Positions 55,805-64,000 of a stretch of 64,000 nucleotides of DNA are shown here, in pieces. A program made the position numbers and the translations under genes. Every line of letters starts with the position of its first letter. The first letter of the stretch is position 1. Source of the stretch: an uncultured Gammaproteobacteria bacterium (lineage in GTDB: Bacteria > Pseudomonadota > Gammaproteobacteria > Nitrosococcales > Methylophagaceae); the NCBI GenBank assembly GCA_905479985.1, contig CAJQOM010000009.1:23667-87666 (forward strand), given 5' to 3'. Under the pieces are notes generated by a model. It was given only the letters and a program-made list of their open reading frames with translations, was not told where the DNA came from and searched no databases.

Positions 55805-56286
55805 TCAGGTTTTCCTGTCATTGTATCGAGATGATGTTGGATAGTGCTTTTTAGCGAGGCGGCTCTTTTTCTATTTACGCCGAGATCACTATACCCTATG
55901 CGAGATGCTGAGCGTAGGTGAATTTGGTTTTGTTCGGTGTCTATTCTGATTTCAACATCATCAATGAAACCTAGCAGTTTTGAAGAAAAGGTACTGGCGA
56001 GGTAATGGGCTTGTTCGTCTTGTATTTGTCCGCCCAATGCAATGATGCTGGCTTTCACAGCGAGCATGGCTTGTTGCTGTTGTTCAGGTAACAACGGCAT
56101 TGGCGCTATGTAATGCTCTAGACTTCGGTCGTTTTCGCTACAAACGCAGTTCGGCTTACTGGGGCAGTCGGTGAGTTGGTCGTTGTTTAAGCCAGGGGCA
56201 TCGCCTGCTTTAGAAAATAAAGCCAGTCCACCGGCGAAGGCGATAATGATAAGCGTAGTAGAAATTAACATATTGGATAAGGCCAT
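55801..56286 (-). CDS. DUF1499 family membrane-anchored protein
   Basis: A 161-residue protein with one N-terminal hydrophobic helix (about 5-25). The DUF1499 domain follows, with the diagnostic cysteine-containing CPSKPNCVCSEND and later YLASTFSSKLLGFIDDVEI and RSASRIGYSDLGVNRKR. Function unknown. It lies between the YehS-type gene (overlap) and the flavin-type oxidase gene (16 bases). Confidence 0.9.
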   Translation of the reverse strand: MALSNMLISTTLIIIAFAGGLALFSKAGDAPGLNNDQLTDCPSKPNCVCSENDRSLEHYIAPMPLLPEQQQQAMLAVKASIIALGGQIQDEQAHYLASTFSSKLLGFIDDVEIRIDTEQNQIHLRSASRIGYSDLGVNRKRAASLKSTIQHHLDTMTGKPE

Positions 56287-56302
56287 ATGGCTAAGGCGCT
56301 GT

Positions 56303-56716
56303 TTATAAGTTGCTGTCCAAACGGTGACCTATTGTCGCACCAGGCCAGCAGTCAAAGACTTCTGTGACGTGCATGACGATCAGTCCTTTAGCAGGCGCAT
56401 CAGGTTTTATTTTTAAGACAATATCCCGCATTTTTTGGTATTTATCACCGCTGGTTTCAATCTGGGTTTTGCCTTTAATTTGATAAGAAATATTTTGTTC
56501 AGGAATCAGGACATTCAATGCGACAACGGGGTTTTGCTCAAGATTTGTCAGGGTTTTATCCATAAAATTGTCGACAAGCCAAAGTTCATCATCATTTTCG
56601 ATTAAAACAAACTTAACGGGGATGACGTTGGGGTGACCGGTGTTAGATGCTGTGGCTATAGGATATAAGTCTGCTTGTTCAATGGCTGTTTTTACCCGGT
56701 TATTCAATTTGCCCAT
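56303..56716 (-). CDS. Pyridoxamine 5'-phosphate oxidase-fold protein
   Basis: A 137-residue split-barrel protein of the PPOX superfamily, with LYPIATASNTGHPNVIPVKF near the N-terminus and a mid-region MDKTLTNLEQNPVVALNVL. Members bind FMN, F420 or haem; the actual cofactor is not evident. It is not the vitamin B6 enzyme PdxH, being too short. It is the first gene of a three-gene minus-strand run. Confidence 0.88.
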   Translation of the reverse strand: MGKLNNRVKTAIEQADLYPIATASNTGHPNVIPVKFVLIENDDELWLVDNFMDKTLTNLEQNPVVALNVLIPEQNISYQIKGKTQIETSGDKYQKMRDIVLKIKPDAPAKGLIVMHVTEVFDCWPGATIGHRLDSNL

Positions 56717-56800
56717 TTATATTCTCCACTGCGGTTAGTTTAGAGCAATAATGCCATACCCTCTGTTATAACACTATGTATTGCCTTTCTTTTGGACAAT

Positions 56801-56838
56801 AAAAAAGCAGTGAGCACTTTCGCGCTCACTGCTTTTTG
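56801..56838. terminator. Bidirectional terminator after the DUF4332 gene
   Basis: The inverted repeat GCAGTGAGC/GCTCACTGC with an 8-base loop is bordered by six A on the left and five T on the right. It ends the minus-strand DUF4332 gene, whose stop is 21 bases away. Confidence 0.9.
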
Positions 56839-56858
56839 TTCGAACTGTATTGAATTGT

Positions 56859-57263
56859 TTAGTGCGTTACAACGCGTGGCAATTCTTTGGCTTGTGCAAC
56901 CCAAGATTCAACTTGAGAGACAGAGGGCACTTGGCGAACGAGTTTTTTCTCTTCATTCACTTCTGCCATTTTTTGTTGTAAGTTTTCAGCATTACGTTGT
57001 GCTAATTCTGGCACAGTATCAACGCCAGCGAATTCTAGTAAATCAGCGTACTGTGTGCTAACGCCTTTGACGCGCGATAAATCTGCGCGGTTAACCCATT
57101 CAAGAATTAATTTTTCGCTAATGCCTGTTTTATCTGCTGTGGCTTTGCGGTTTTTCTTAACACAGCAAAGTTCAAGCAATTTTTCGATTGAACCAATGCC
57201 AGCTTCATTCAGTTTGTCAGAATATGATGGGCCGATACCTTCGATGTCAGATAACTTTGTCAC
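56859..57263 (-). CDS. DUF4332 helix-hairpin-helix protein
   Basis: A 134-residue soluble protein. It has two helix-hairpin-helix-like units, IEGIGPSYSDKLNEAGIGSI at the N-terminus and VKGVSTQYADLLEFAGVDTV in the middle, the pattern of DUF4332. Such motifs often bind DNA without sequence specificity, but the role of this family is unknown. AAGGAGA precedes the ATG. It is a single gene with a strong terminator of its own, suggesting good expression. Confidence 0.87.
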   Translation of the reverse strand: MTKLSDIEGIGPSYSDKLNEAGIGSIEKLLELCCVKKNRKATADKTGISEKLILEWVNRADLSRVKGVSTQYADLLEFAGVDTVPELAQRNAENLQQKMAEVNEEKKLVRQVPSVSQVESWVAQAKELPRVVTH

Positions 57264-57395
57264 TATGCGTCTCCTTAAATTTTTATGAGTATGGTGGACA
57301 AGTTGCAGATTACACCGTTTTACATTTTTTTCAAACCTTTTAAAAACAAGGTTATTTGGGCCTAAGTGAATGTAAGCAAATCAATTTACTTTGGT

Positions 57396-57827
57396 TTATT
57401 CGTCAATGTCATCCATATCGGCTTGTCCAGAAATGCGTCGTCTAATATGCGACCACGACATGCCGGTCGCTAAGACGGCGGCTAATATGAATAAGGCGAT
57501 ATAAGAGAAGATAGACACGTTTTCTAGTCCTAGCCAACCGATATCAATTAACCACCACACAATGATGCCAAAGAAGGCAAAGGCGAGGGCTAAGCCAAAC
57601 AGGCCTAAAGACCGAAATGTGGCTCGGAGATAGATTGTCCAACCGATCAGTAATACGATGGCTGACATGGCAAGTGCCGGTGTGATAGCGAGTGGCTCTG
57701 CAAGCCAAGCCTCTTGAGCCCAATGGTAAAAACTGGTGCCGCTTGGGTTGTAGCTGGCGTAAACAAGGATTAAGGCGAAGAGCAAGCGAATGAAAAAACT
57801 GAGCCATGAAAAAGTGTTTTTAGCCAT
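57396..57827 (-). CDS. DUF6524 family membrane protein
   Basis: A 143-residue inner-membrane protein with four hydrophobic helices (about 8-24, 50-68, 72-95 and 103-123) and an acidic C-terminal tail. FFIRLLFALILVYASYNPSG near the N-terminus identifies the DUF6524 family; function unknown. It follows acyP by 17 bases and may be the last gene of the gua unit. Confidence 0.85.
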   Translation of the reverse strand: MAKNTFSWLSFFIRLLFALILVYASYNPSGTSFYHWAQEAWLAEPLAITPALAMSAIVLLIGWTIYLRATFRSLGLFGLALAFAFFGIIVWWLIDIGWLGLENVSIFSYIALFILAAVLATGMSWSHIRRRISGQADMDDIDE

Positions 57828-57844
57828 TGTTCTAACCTCGATAA

Positions 57845-58120
57845 TTAGCGAATATTAAACTGTGTGAACTTGCCACTCGCGGTCAAGTGTTTGATTGCGA
57901 CGCGATGGACATCAGCATATTTTGGGCCATTTTTAGCCCAATCGATAAACTGATCGATCTGTTGTTGCTCGCCTTCAGCGATAATTTCGACATCGCCGTT
58001 GGGCTGATTTTTCACCCAACCTTGAAGTTGATATTGTGTTGCTACTTGTTGTGCAGCAAAGCGGTAACCAACGCCTTGTACCCTACCCGTAATAATCAGT
58101 TGGACACAACGCTTTTTCAT
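57845..58120 (-). CDS. acyP: Acylphosphatase
   Basis: Hydrolyses carboxyl-phosphate bonds such as acetyl or carbamoyl phosphate. 91 residues, with the active-site loop GRVQGVGYRF (catalytic Arg) and GWVKNQPNGDVEI (catalytic Asn). It lies 16 bases after guaA. Confidence 0.95.
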   Translation of the reverse strand: MKKRCVQLIITGRVQGVGYRFAAQQVATQYQLQGWVKNQPNGDVEIIAEGEQQQIDQFIDWAKNGPKYADVHRVAIKHLTASGKFTQFNIR

Positions 58121-58136
58121 CGAGATGAATTAAGGG

Positions 58137-59714
58137 TTATTCCCACTCAATAGTGGCAGGTGGTTTACCGGAGATATCGTAAGTGACGCGTGAAATACCG
58201 TCAACTTCGTTGATGATCCGGTTTGAGACAAGGCCGAGGAACTCATAAGGAAGGTGGGCCCAACGTGCTGTCATAAAGTCGATGGTTTCTACGGCGCGTA
58301 GTGACACAACATAGTCATAGCGACGGCCGTCACCCATCACGCCGACGGATTTAACGGGAAGAAATACCACAAAAGCTTGACTGGTTTTGTCGTATAAATC
58401 ATGTCGATATAGTTCGTCGATAAAAATTTTATCGGCTTTGCGTAATAGATCGGCATAGTCTTTTTTGACTTCACCCAAAATACGGACGCCTAAACCTGGG
58501 CCAGGGAAGGGGTGGCGATAGACCATGTCTTTCGGTAAGCCTAAAGCAACGCCTAATTTACGGACTTCGTCTTTAAATAACTCACGCAATGGCTCTAATA
58601 ATTCTAGTTTCATATAGTCTGGTAAGCCACCGACATTGTGGTGAGTTTTAATGATTTGTGCCTTGCCTGTTTTAGCGGCAGCTGATTCGATGACATCAGG
58701 ATAGATTGTGCCTTGGGCAAGCCATTTTACATTGGGGATTTTGTTGGATTCTTCTTCGAAGATATCAACAAAGGCTTTACCAATAATTTTTCGCTTGGCT
58801 TCGGGGTCATTTTCTCCTGCAAGTGCTGATAAAAAGCGTTGTTCAGCATCTACACGAATGACTTTGATGCCCATGTTTTTGGCAAACATGGCCATGACTT
58901 GATCGCCTTCGTCTTCTCGGAGTAGGCCATTATCAACAAAGACACAGGTCAGTTGTGGGCCAATGGCTTTGTGTAATAAGGCGGCGACAACAGAGGAATC
59001 TACGCCGCCTGATAAGCCGAGTAAGACATGATCGTCACCGACTTGTTTGCGAATCGTTTCGATGCTGTCTTCAATAATGTGATCAGATGTCCACAAAGTG
59101 TCACATTGGCAAATATCCGTTAAGAAACGTGAAATGATTGCCTGACCTTGCAAGGTGTGGGTGACTTCAGGGTGGAACTGTAGGCCGTAGAATTGTTTTT
59201 CTTCATTGGCAATACCGGCAATGGGTGCGCTATCGGTACTGGCGATGAGCTTGAAGCCTTCAGGTAGTGCAGTGACATGGTCGCCGTGACTCATCCAGAC
59301 ATCAAGCAGGCCATGACCTTCAGCGGTGGTATGGTCTTGAATATCTCGTAATAGTTTTGAATGGCCGCGTGCACGAATTTGGGCGTAGCCGTATTCGCGG
59401 TGATCGGATGATTCGACTTGACCACCAAGTTGGGTAGCCATGGTTTGCATGCCGTAGCAGATGCCTAAAACGGGAATGCCGAGTTCAAAAACAACTTGCG
59501 GTGCGATAGGTGCAGCATCACCAATGGTTGAGTCTGGGCCACCGGATAAAATAATGCCTTTAGGCGCAAAATCCTTGAGTTCTTGTTCGCTGATGTCAGG
59601 ATCGCGGAGTTCACAATAGACGCCGGCTTCACGGATGCGGCGGGCAATCAGTTGGGTGTATTGCGACCCAAAATCGAGGATGAGAATACGGTGATCGTGA
59701 AGTTGGCTGCTCAT
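58137..59714 (-). CDS. guaA: GMP synthase (glutamine-hydrolysing) GuaA
   Basis: Converts XMP to GMP using glutamine and ATP. 525 residues. The N-terminal class I amidotransferase has its nucleophile Cys in [10 protein letters not shown] and its His/Glu in [10 protein letters not shown]. The ATP pyrophosphatase domain has the PP-loop [13 protein letters not shown] near residue 235. The C-terminal dimerisation domain ends in IEWE. It follows guaB after 75 bases that contain a strong palindrome. Confidence 0.97.
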   Translation of the reverse strand: MSSQLHDHRILILDFGSQYTQLIARRIREAGVYCELRDPDISEQELKDFAPKGIILSGGPDSTIGDAAPIAPQVVFELGIPVLGICYGMQTMATQLGGQVESSDHREYGYAQIRARGHSKLLRDIQDHTTAEGHGLLDVWMSHGDHVTALPEGFKLIASTDSAPIAGIANEEKQFYGLQFHPEVTHTLQGQAIISRFLTDICQCDTLWTSDHIIEDSIETIRKQVGDDHVLLGLSGGVDSSVVAALLHKAIGPQLTCVFVDNGLLREDEGDQVMAMFAKNMGIKVIRVDAEQRFLSALAGENDPEAKRKIIGKAFVDIFEEESNKIPNVKWLAQGTIYPDVIESAAAKTGKAQIIKTHHNVGGLPDYMKLELLEPLRELFKDEVRKLGVALGLPKDMVYRHPFPGPGLGVRILGEVKKDYADLLRKADKIFIDELYRHDLYDKTSQAFVVFLPVKSVGVMGDGRRYDYVVSLRAVETIDFMTARWAHLPYEFLGLVSNRIINEVDGISRVTYDISGKPPATIEWE

Positions 59715-59751
59715 AGCGATGGGTGGTCTCTAAAATAATGCGGGTTTGAAC

Positions 59752-59780
59752 AGCCAATACTGCGAAGCGCAGTATTGGCT
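59752..59780. repeat. Perfect palindromic hairpin between guaB and guaA
   Basis: A 13-bp perfect inverted repeat, AGCCAATACTGCG / CGCAGTATTGGCT, with a 3-base loop fills the gap between the guaB stop and the guaA start. It is not followed by a T-run on either strand, so a simple terminator is unlikely. mRNA processing or stabilising of the guaB 3' end are possibilities. Confidence 0.85.
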
Positions 59781-59789
59781 AGAGATAAA

Positions 59790-61271
<1,482 letters not shown>

Positions 61272-61292
61272 TTACTGTAATATTAACCGATT

Positions 61293-61301
61293 ATTATATC
61301 A
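61293..61301 (-). promoter_or_regulatory. Extended -10 promoter element for guaB
   Basis: The minus strand reads TGATATAAT, a perfect extended -10 motif, 40 bases before the guaB ATG. The predicted transcript starts near 61286. There is no clear -35. Confidence 0.55.
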
Positions 61302-61414
61302 GGAACTGCCTCGAAATCCTCGCTATTTATTGGATTTTTATTAAATGATTGTTAGGCTGTCTAATTTTAGGCCTCTTTCAATTTGTTTGAAGGTGCTTTT
61401 AGGGAATCATATCG

Positions 61415-62917
61415 TTGTCAGTGCCAGAGAATAATCGATCAACTTTAGCCAAACGTCCGGTTAAGGATGTTTATGCTGTTTCACGCTTGGTGCGTGAGGC
61501 CAGAGCGACGCTGGAAGGACACTTTCCCTTATTGTGGGTTGAAGGTGAGATATCTAATTTAGCGATGCCGGGATCGGGTCATATTTATTTCACCCTAAAA
61601 GATGAAGCCGCGCAGGTGCGTTGTGCGATGTTTAAAGGCCGAAACCGCCAATTACGCTTTACCCCTGAAAATGGCATGCAGGTGTTATTGCGGGTTCGGG
61701 TCACGTTGTATGAAGGCCGAGGTGAATTCCAACTTGTCGTTGAGCATATGGAAGAAGCGGGCAGTGGCGCGCTGCAACGGGCTTATGAAGCGTTAAAACA
61801 TCGTTTAGGTGAAGCCGGTTTGTTTGATGCGGCGCATAAAAAACCGCTACCGACATTACCGCAGTCAATTGGGGTGGTATCATCGCCTGACGGGGCGGCG
61901 GTACATGATATTTTAACCGTGTTGAAGCGCCGTTTTCCTGATGTGAATGTCATTGTCTATCCTGTTGCTGTGCAAGGGTCTGATTCTGCAAATCAAATTG
62001 CCAATGTCATTGCGACAGCCGATCAGAGAGATGAATGTGATGTGTTGATCGTGGGTCGAGGTGGCGGTTCGCTGGAAGATTTGTGGAGCTTTAACGAGGA
62101 AAAAGTGGCACAGGCTATTTTTAAGTGTGGTTTGCCTGTGATCAGCGCTGTTGGCCATGAAGTTGACTTCACCATTGCAGATTTTGTGGCGGATGTACGT
62201 GCTGCGACGCCGTCGGCAGCGGCAGAATTGGCCGTGCCAGATGCCCAACAATGGTTGCAGAAACTACAAGGGCAATGTCGGCGTTTAACCTTGTTGATGA
62301 CGCATTATTTGCAAAATGAACAACGTCATCTAACGCATTTAGCCCGTCGGCTACCAGAACCCAAAACAGCTCTGTTGCAGCAGATGCAACGTTTAGATCG
62401 GCTAGAAAAGCAATTGCATCAAGCGTTGCAACAAAACCTAATGCAGCGTCAACAAAAATTAGATTATTGGGCTGTTCGGCTGAAACATCCACAAGCGACG
62501 ATTGAAGCACAACATTACAAATTGACGCATTTGCGTAGCCGTTTACGGTATGTGATGACGACACGCAGAGATGAAGTCGCCCGGCAGTATCAAGATTTGA
62601 GCCAACGTTTACAGCTTAAATCACCGTTACCGATGTTACATCAGCAACAACATCGATTTGAACAATTACAAACACGATTACATTTAGTCATGCGACAAGG
62701 ACTGGCGACCAAACAAACGTATTTTAAACAGCAAATACGGACTTTATCAGCGGTCAGCCCACTAAACACACTAGAACGTGGTTACAGCATTACGACTGAT
62801 CATAAAACAGGTGGCGTTTTGTCTCAATCAGCGTCCGTGACCGTTGGGCAGCAAGTAAATGTTAAATTGCAGCAAGGTGAATTAGTTTGCCAAGTGCAGG
62901 AAACAAAACATGATTAA
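61415..62917 (+). CDS. xseA: Exodeoxyribonuclease VII large subunit
   Basis: Large subunit of the single-strand-specific exonuclease VII. 500 residues. The N-terminal OB-fold domain contains VEGEISNLAMPGSGHIYFTLKD, and the catalytic domain has VVSSPDGAAVHDI, VGRGGGSLEDLWSFNEE and SAVGHEVDFTIADFVADVRA. A long Gln/Leu/Arg-rich coiled coil fills about residues 280-430. It starts at a TTG (61415), 9 bases after AGGGA; the GTG at 61421 is less well placed. It overlaps the next gene by 8 bases. Confidence 0.95.
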   Translation: MSVPENNRSTLAKRPVKDVYAVSRLVREARATLEGHFPLLWVEGEISNLAMPGSGHIYFTLKDEAAQVRCAMFKGRNRQLRFTPENGMQVLLRVRVTLYEGRGEFQLVVEHMEEAGSGALQRAYEALKHRLGEAGLFDAAHKKPLPTLPQSIGVVSSPDGAAVHDILTVLKRRFPDVNVIVYPVAVQGSDSANQIANVIATADQRDECDVLIVGRGGGSLEDLWSFNEEKVAQAIFKCGLPVISAVGHEVDFTIADFVADVRAATPSAAAELAVPDAQQWLQKLQGQCRRLTLLMTHYLQNEQRHLTHLARRLPEPKTALLQQMQRLDRLEKQLHQALQQNLMQRQQKLDYWAVRLKHPQATIEAQHYKLTHLRSRLRYVMTTRRDEVARQYQDLSQRLQLKSPLPMLHQQQHRFEQLQTRLHLVMRQGLATKQTYFKQQIRTLSAVSPLNTLERGYSITTDHKTGGVLSQSASVTVGQQVNVKLQQGELVCQVQETKHD

Positions 62918-63758
62918 AGGGTTTTTCGTTGTTGTGACTTTGATACTGAGTAGTCAGTTATGGGCGATGGCCTTACCAGAGCAAGCGGCGATTCCCGGTG
63001 GCGTGGTGATTGTGCCGTTATCGGCAGATGATTTGGCGAAACCGGTGGTGAAATACCGTAAAAAGCCAGTGGCGGTAGTGAAATCAGATGGTCAATGGGT
63101 GGCGATTGTGGGCGTGCCTTTGGGTGCGAAAATTGGTACACAACGCTTGACTGTGACTCAAGCAGGTGAAATCAGCCGAGCATTATTTGAAATTCAGGAT
63201 AAGGCGTATCCGACACAACATATTACGATTAAAAATAAACGGAAAGTTACTCCAAATAAATTAGATATGACGCGGATTAATAAGGAATCGGCCAGAATCA
63301 AATCTGCGTTGCGTAATTGGACTGGTAAAGCTGAATTACCTTTGCAATTTGCTTGGCCGATTGAAGGCCGGGTGAGTGGTTTATTTGGTCGCCGTCGCGT
63401 ATTTAATGGTCAAGCAAGACGGCCACATAGCGGAATGGATATCGCGGCACCAACAGGAACCGAAATTCATGCACCTGCTGAAGGTATTGTTCGGGGGACG
63501 GGCGATTATTTCTTTAACGGCAAAACGGTCTTTATCGATCATGGCCAAGGCTTGGTGACGATGTTTTGTCATCTGGATCGTATTGATGTACAAGATGGTC
63601 AGATTATTGAGCAAGGCAATGTGATTGGTACAGTGGGTGCCACAGGCAGAGTGACGGGGCCACATTTACATTTGGGTGTGAGTTTGAATGATGCTCGGGT
63701 TGAACCGAGACTATTCTTCCCAGAGCGTGAAGTGGTTGATGGGGATGAAAAGGAATAA
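62910..63758 (+). CDS. M23 family metallopeptidase
   Basis: A 282-residue exported LytM/M23-type protein with a signal peptide (ending LWAMALP). An N-terminal beta-rich region follows, then the peptidase domain (about 150-270). Zinc-site motifs are intact: HSGMDIAAP and HLHLG, so it should be an active peptidoglycan endopeptidase rather than a degenerate regulator. The start is coupled to the end of xseA by an 8-base overlap. Confidence 0.92.
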   Translation: MIKGFFVVVTLILSSQLWAMALPEQAAIPGGVVIVPLSADDLAKPVVKYRKKPVAVVKSDGQWVAIVGVPLGAKIGTQRLTVTQAGEISRALFEIQDKAYPTQHITIKNKRKVTPNKLDMTRINKESARIKSALRNWTGKAELPLQFAWPIEGRVSGLFGRRRVFNGQARRPHSGMDIAAPTGTEIHAPAEGIVRGTGDYFFNGKTVFIDHGQGLVTMFCHLDRIDVQDGQIIEQGNVIGTVGATGRVTGPHLHLGVSLNDARVEPRLFFPEREVVDGDEKE

Positions 63759-63791
63759 TGAGATTTAGATTGGCTGCTTAGTGCTGTGAGT

Positions 63792-63863
63792 TCAACCGGT
63801 CGACGCAACGCATATATTAAATCGTTCTGCTGGTGTTTCAAAGTTTAGTGTCTTTCTAGGGCA
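63792..63863 (-). pseudogene. C-terminal remnant of an IS30-family transposase
   Basis: On the minus strand, codons from 63863 to the TGA at 63794-63792 read CPRKTLNFETPAERFN, then ICVASTG and stop. This closely resembles the conserved C-terminal end (NxRPRKTLGxxTPAExF) of IS30-family transposases. An in-frame TGA lies just upstream (63872-63870), and the usual Arg before Pro is Cys, so this is a decayed fragment. The remaining 137 bases to the window edge hold no gene that I can recognise, only a T-rich stretch and a 9-base direct repeat (ATGCTTCAA). Confidence 0.65.
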
Positions 63864-64000
63864 ATACTGTCAACTTTCTGGTTTATACTTGGAATGCTTC
63901 AAATTGTGCCTCTTGTTTTCCAAATACCGGGGGAGACTAGCTTCAGGACCCATGCTTCAATAACAGTATTTTTTTTATTGACAGCCTCTTGGGGCTTCTG

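Noticed and set aside
62169..62564. 131-residue minus-strand frame inside xseA
   Set aside because: It lies wholly within the conserved catalytic and coiled-coil parts of xseA and has no family resemblance.
63599..63841. 80-residue minus-strand frame across the end of the M23 peptidase gene
   Set aside because: It is in a different frame from the IS30-like remnant and is mostly antisense to conserved peptidase codons; only the remnant's own frame shows family residues.

Overview
The window is a dense, single-copy chromosomal stretch of a Gram-negative gammaproteobacterium of moderate G+C. Lipid A/Kdo genes, a complete Mla lipid-transport operon, twitching-motility ATPases, an outer-membrane porin and lipoproteins, and gammaproteobacterial forms of MetX/MetW, YeiP, RsmJ and quinone-dependent D-lactate dehydrogenase support this. 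Protein resemblance suggests a marine Thiotrichales-like or Methylophaga-like methylotroph, but that is inference: no methanol dehydrogenase, formaldehyde-fixing or 16S rRNA gene lies in the window. There is no rRNA operon, prophage, CRISPR array or intact mobile element. No gap between genes exceeds about 300 bases.

Layout. 1-1042: partial unknown gene and rsmJ (minus). 1315-8883: one long plus-strand run, mlaFEDCB-ibaG-murA-hisG-hisD-hisC, with many start/stop overlaps. 8873-14959: a DUF4124 protein, a TSUP permease, pyrE-metW-metX, and YggT-proC-PLPBP. 15054-18227: pilT-pilU, then an OmpA-like calcium-repeat lipoprotein with a strong terminator. 18422-21908: tRNA-Arg(CCG), glgP, engB. 22100-26655: cytochrome c4, ResB, CcsB and DsbA, a compact System II cytochrome c assembly block. 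26685-31550: GGDEF protein, mltF, tadA, waaA (minus), divergent from lpxL. 32659-34387: uppP-rplM-rpsI, with a clear promoter in front of rplM. 34603-41361: dld, serA, a HopJ-family protein and a 1,047-residue c-di-GMP-type receptor. 41367-44882: nitroreductase, DUF454, the EF-P paralogue, a CvfB-like S1 protein and YlqF GTPase. 44980-48842: an Slp lipoprotein, then an iron-responsive cassette. 48846-54345: a nucleotidyltransferase coupled to gnd, a TIGR03790 protein and a HerA-like ATPase. 54455-61253: small accessory proteins, then guaB-guaA-acyP-DUF6524 (minus). 61415-64000: xseA, an M23 peptidase and the decayed tail of an IS30-type transposase.

The most interesting region is 45518-48842. 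Two near-identical Fur-box-like operators each overlap the -35 of a well-formed sigma-70 promoter. They control two small unrecognised proteins and, separately, a porin, a secreted FMN-binding protein with an ApbE-type flavinylation motif, and a PepSY-type membrane protein. Together these look like an iron-starvation-induced outer-membrane pore plus periplasmic flavin electron-transfer module. The second notable item is the HD-GYP receptor at 38218-41361, where a solute-binding-protein domain seems to be nested inside a Cache sensor domain.

Starts were moved from the longest open frame where a Shine-Dalgarno sequence or family alignment favoured an internal codon (mlaF, mlaD, proC, PLPBP, pilU, cytochrome c4, dsbA, mltF, lpxL, dld, the HD-GYP receptor, the FMN-binding protein and others). 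These choices are explained in each entry.
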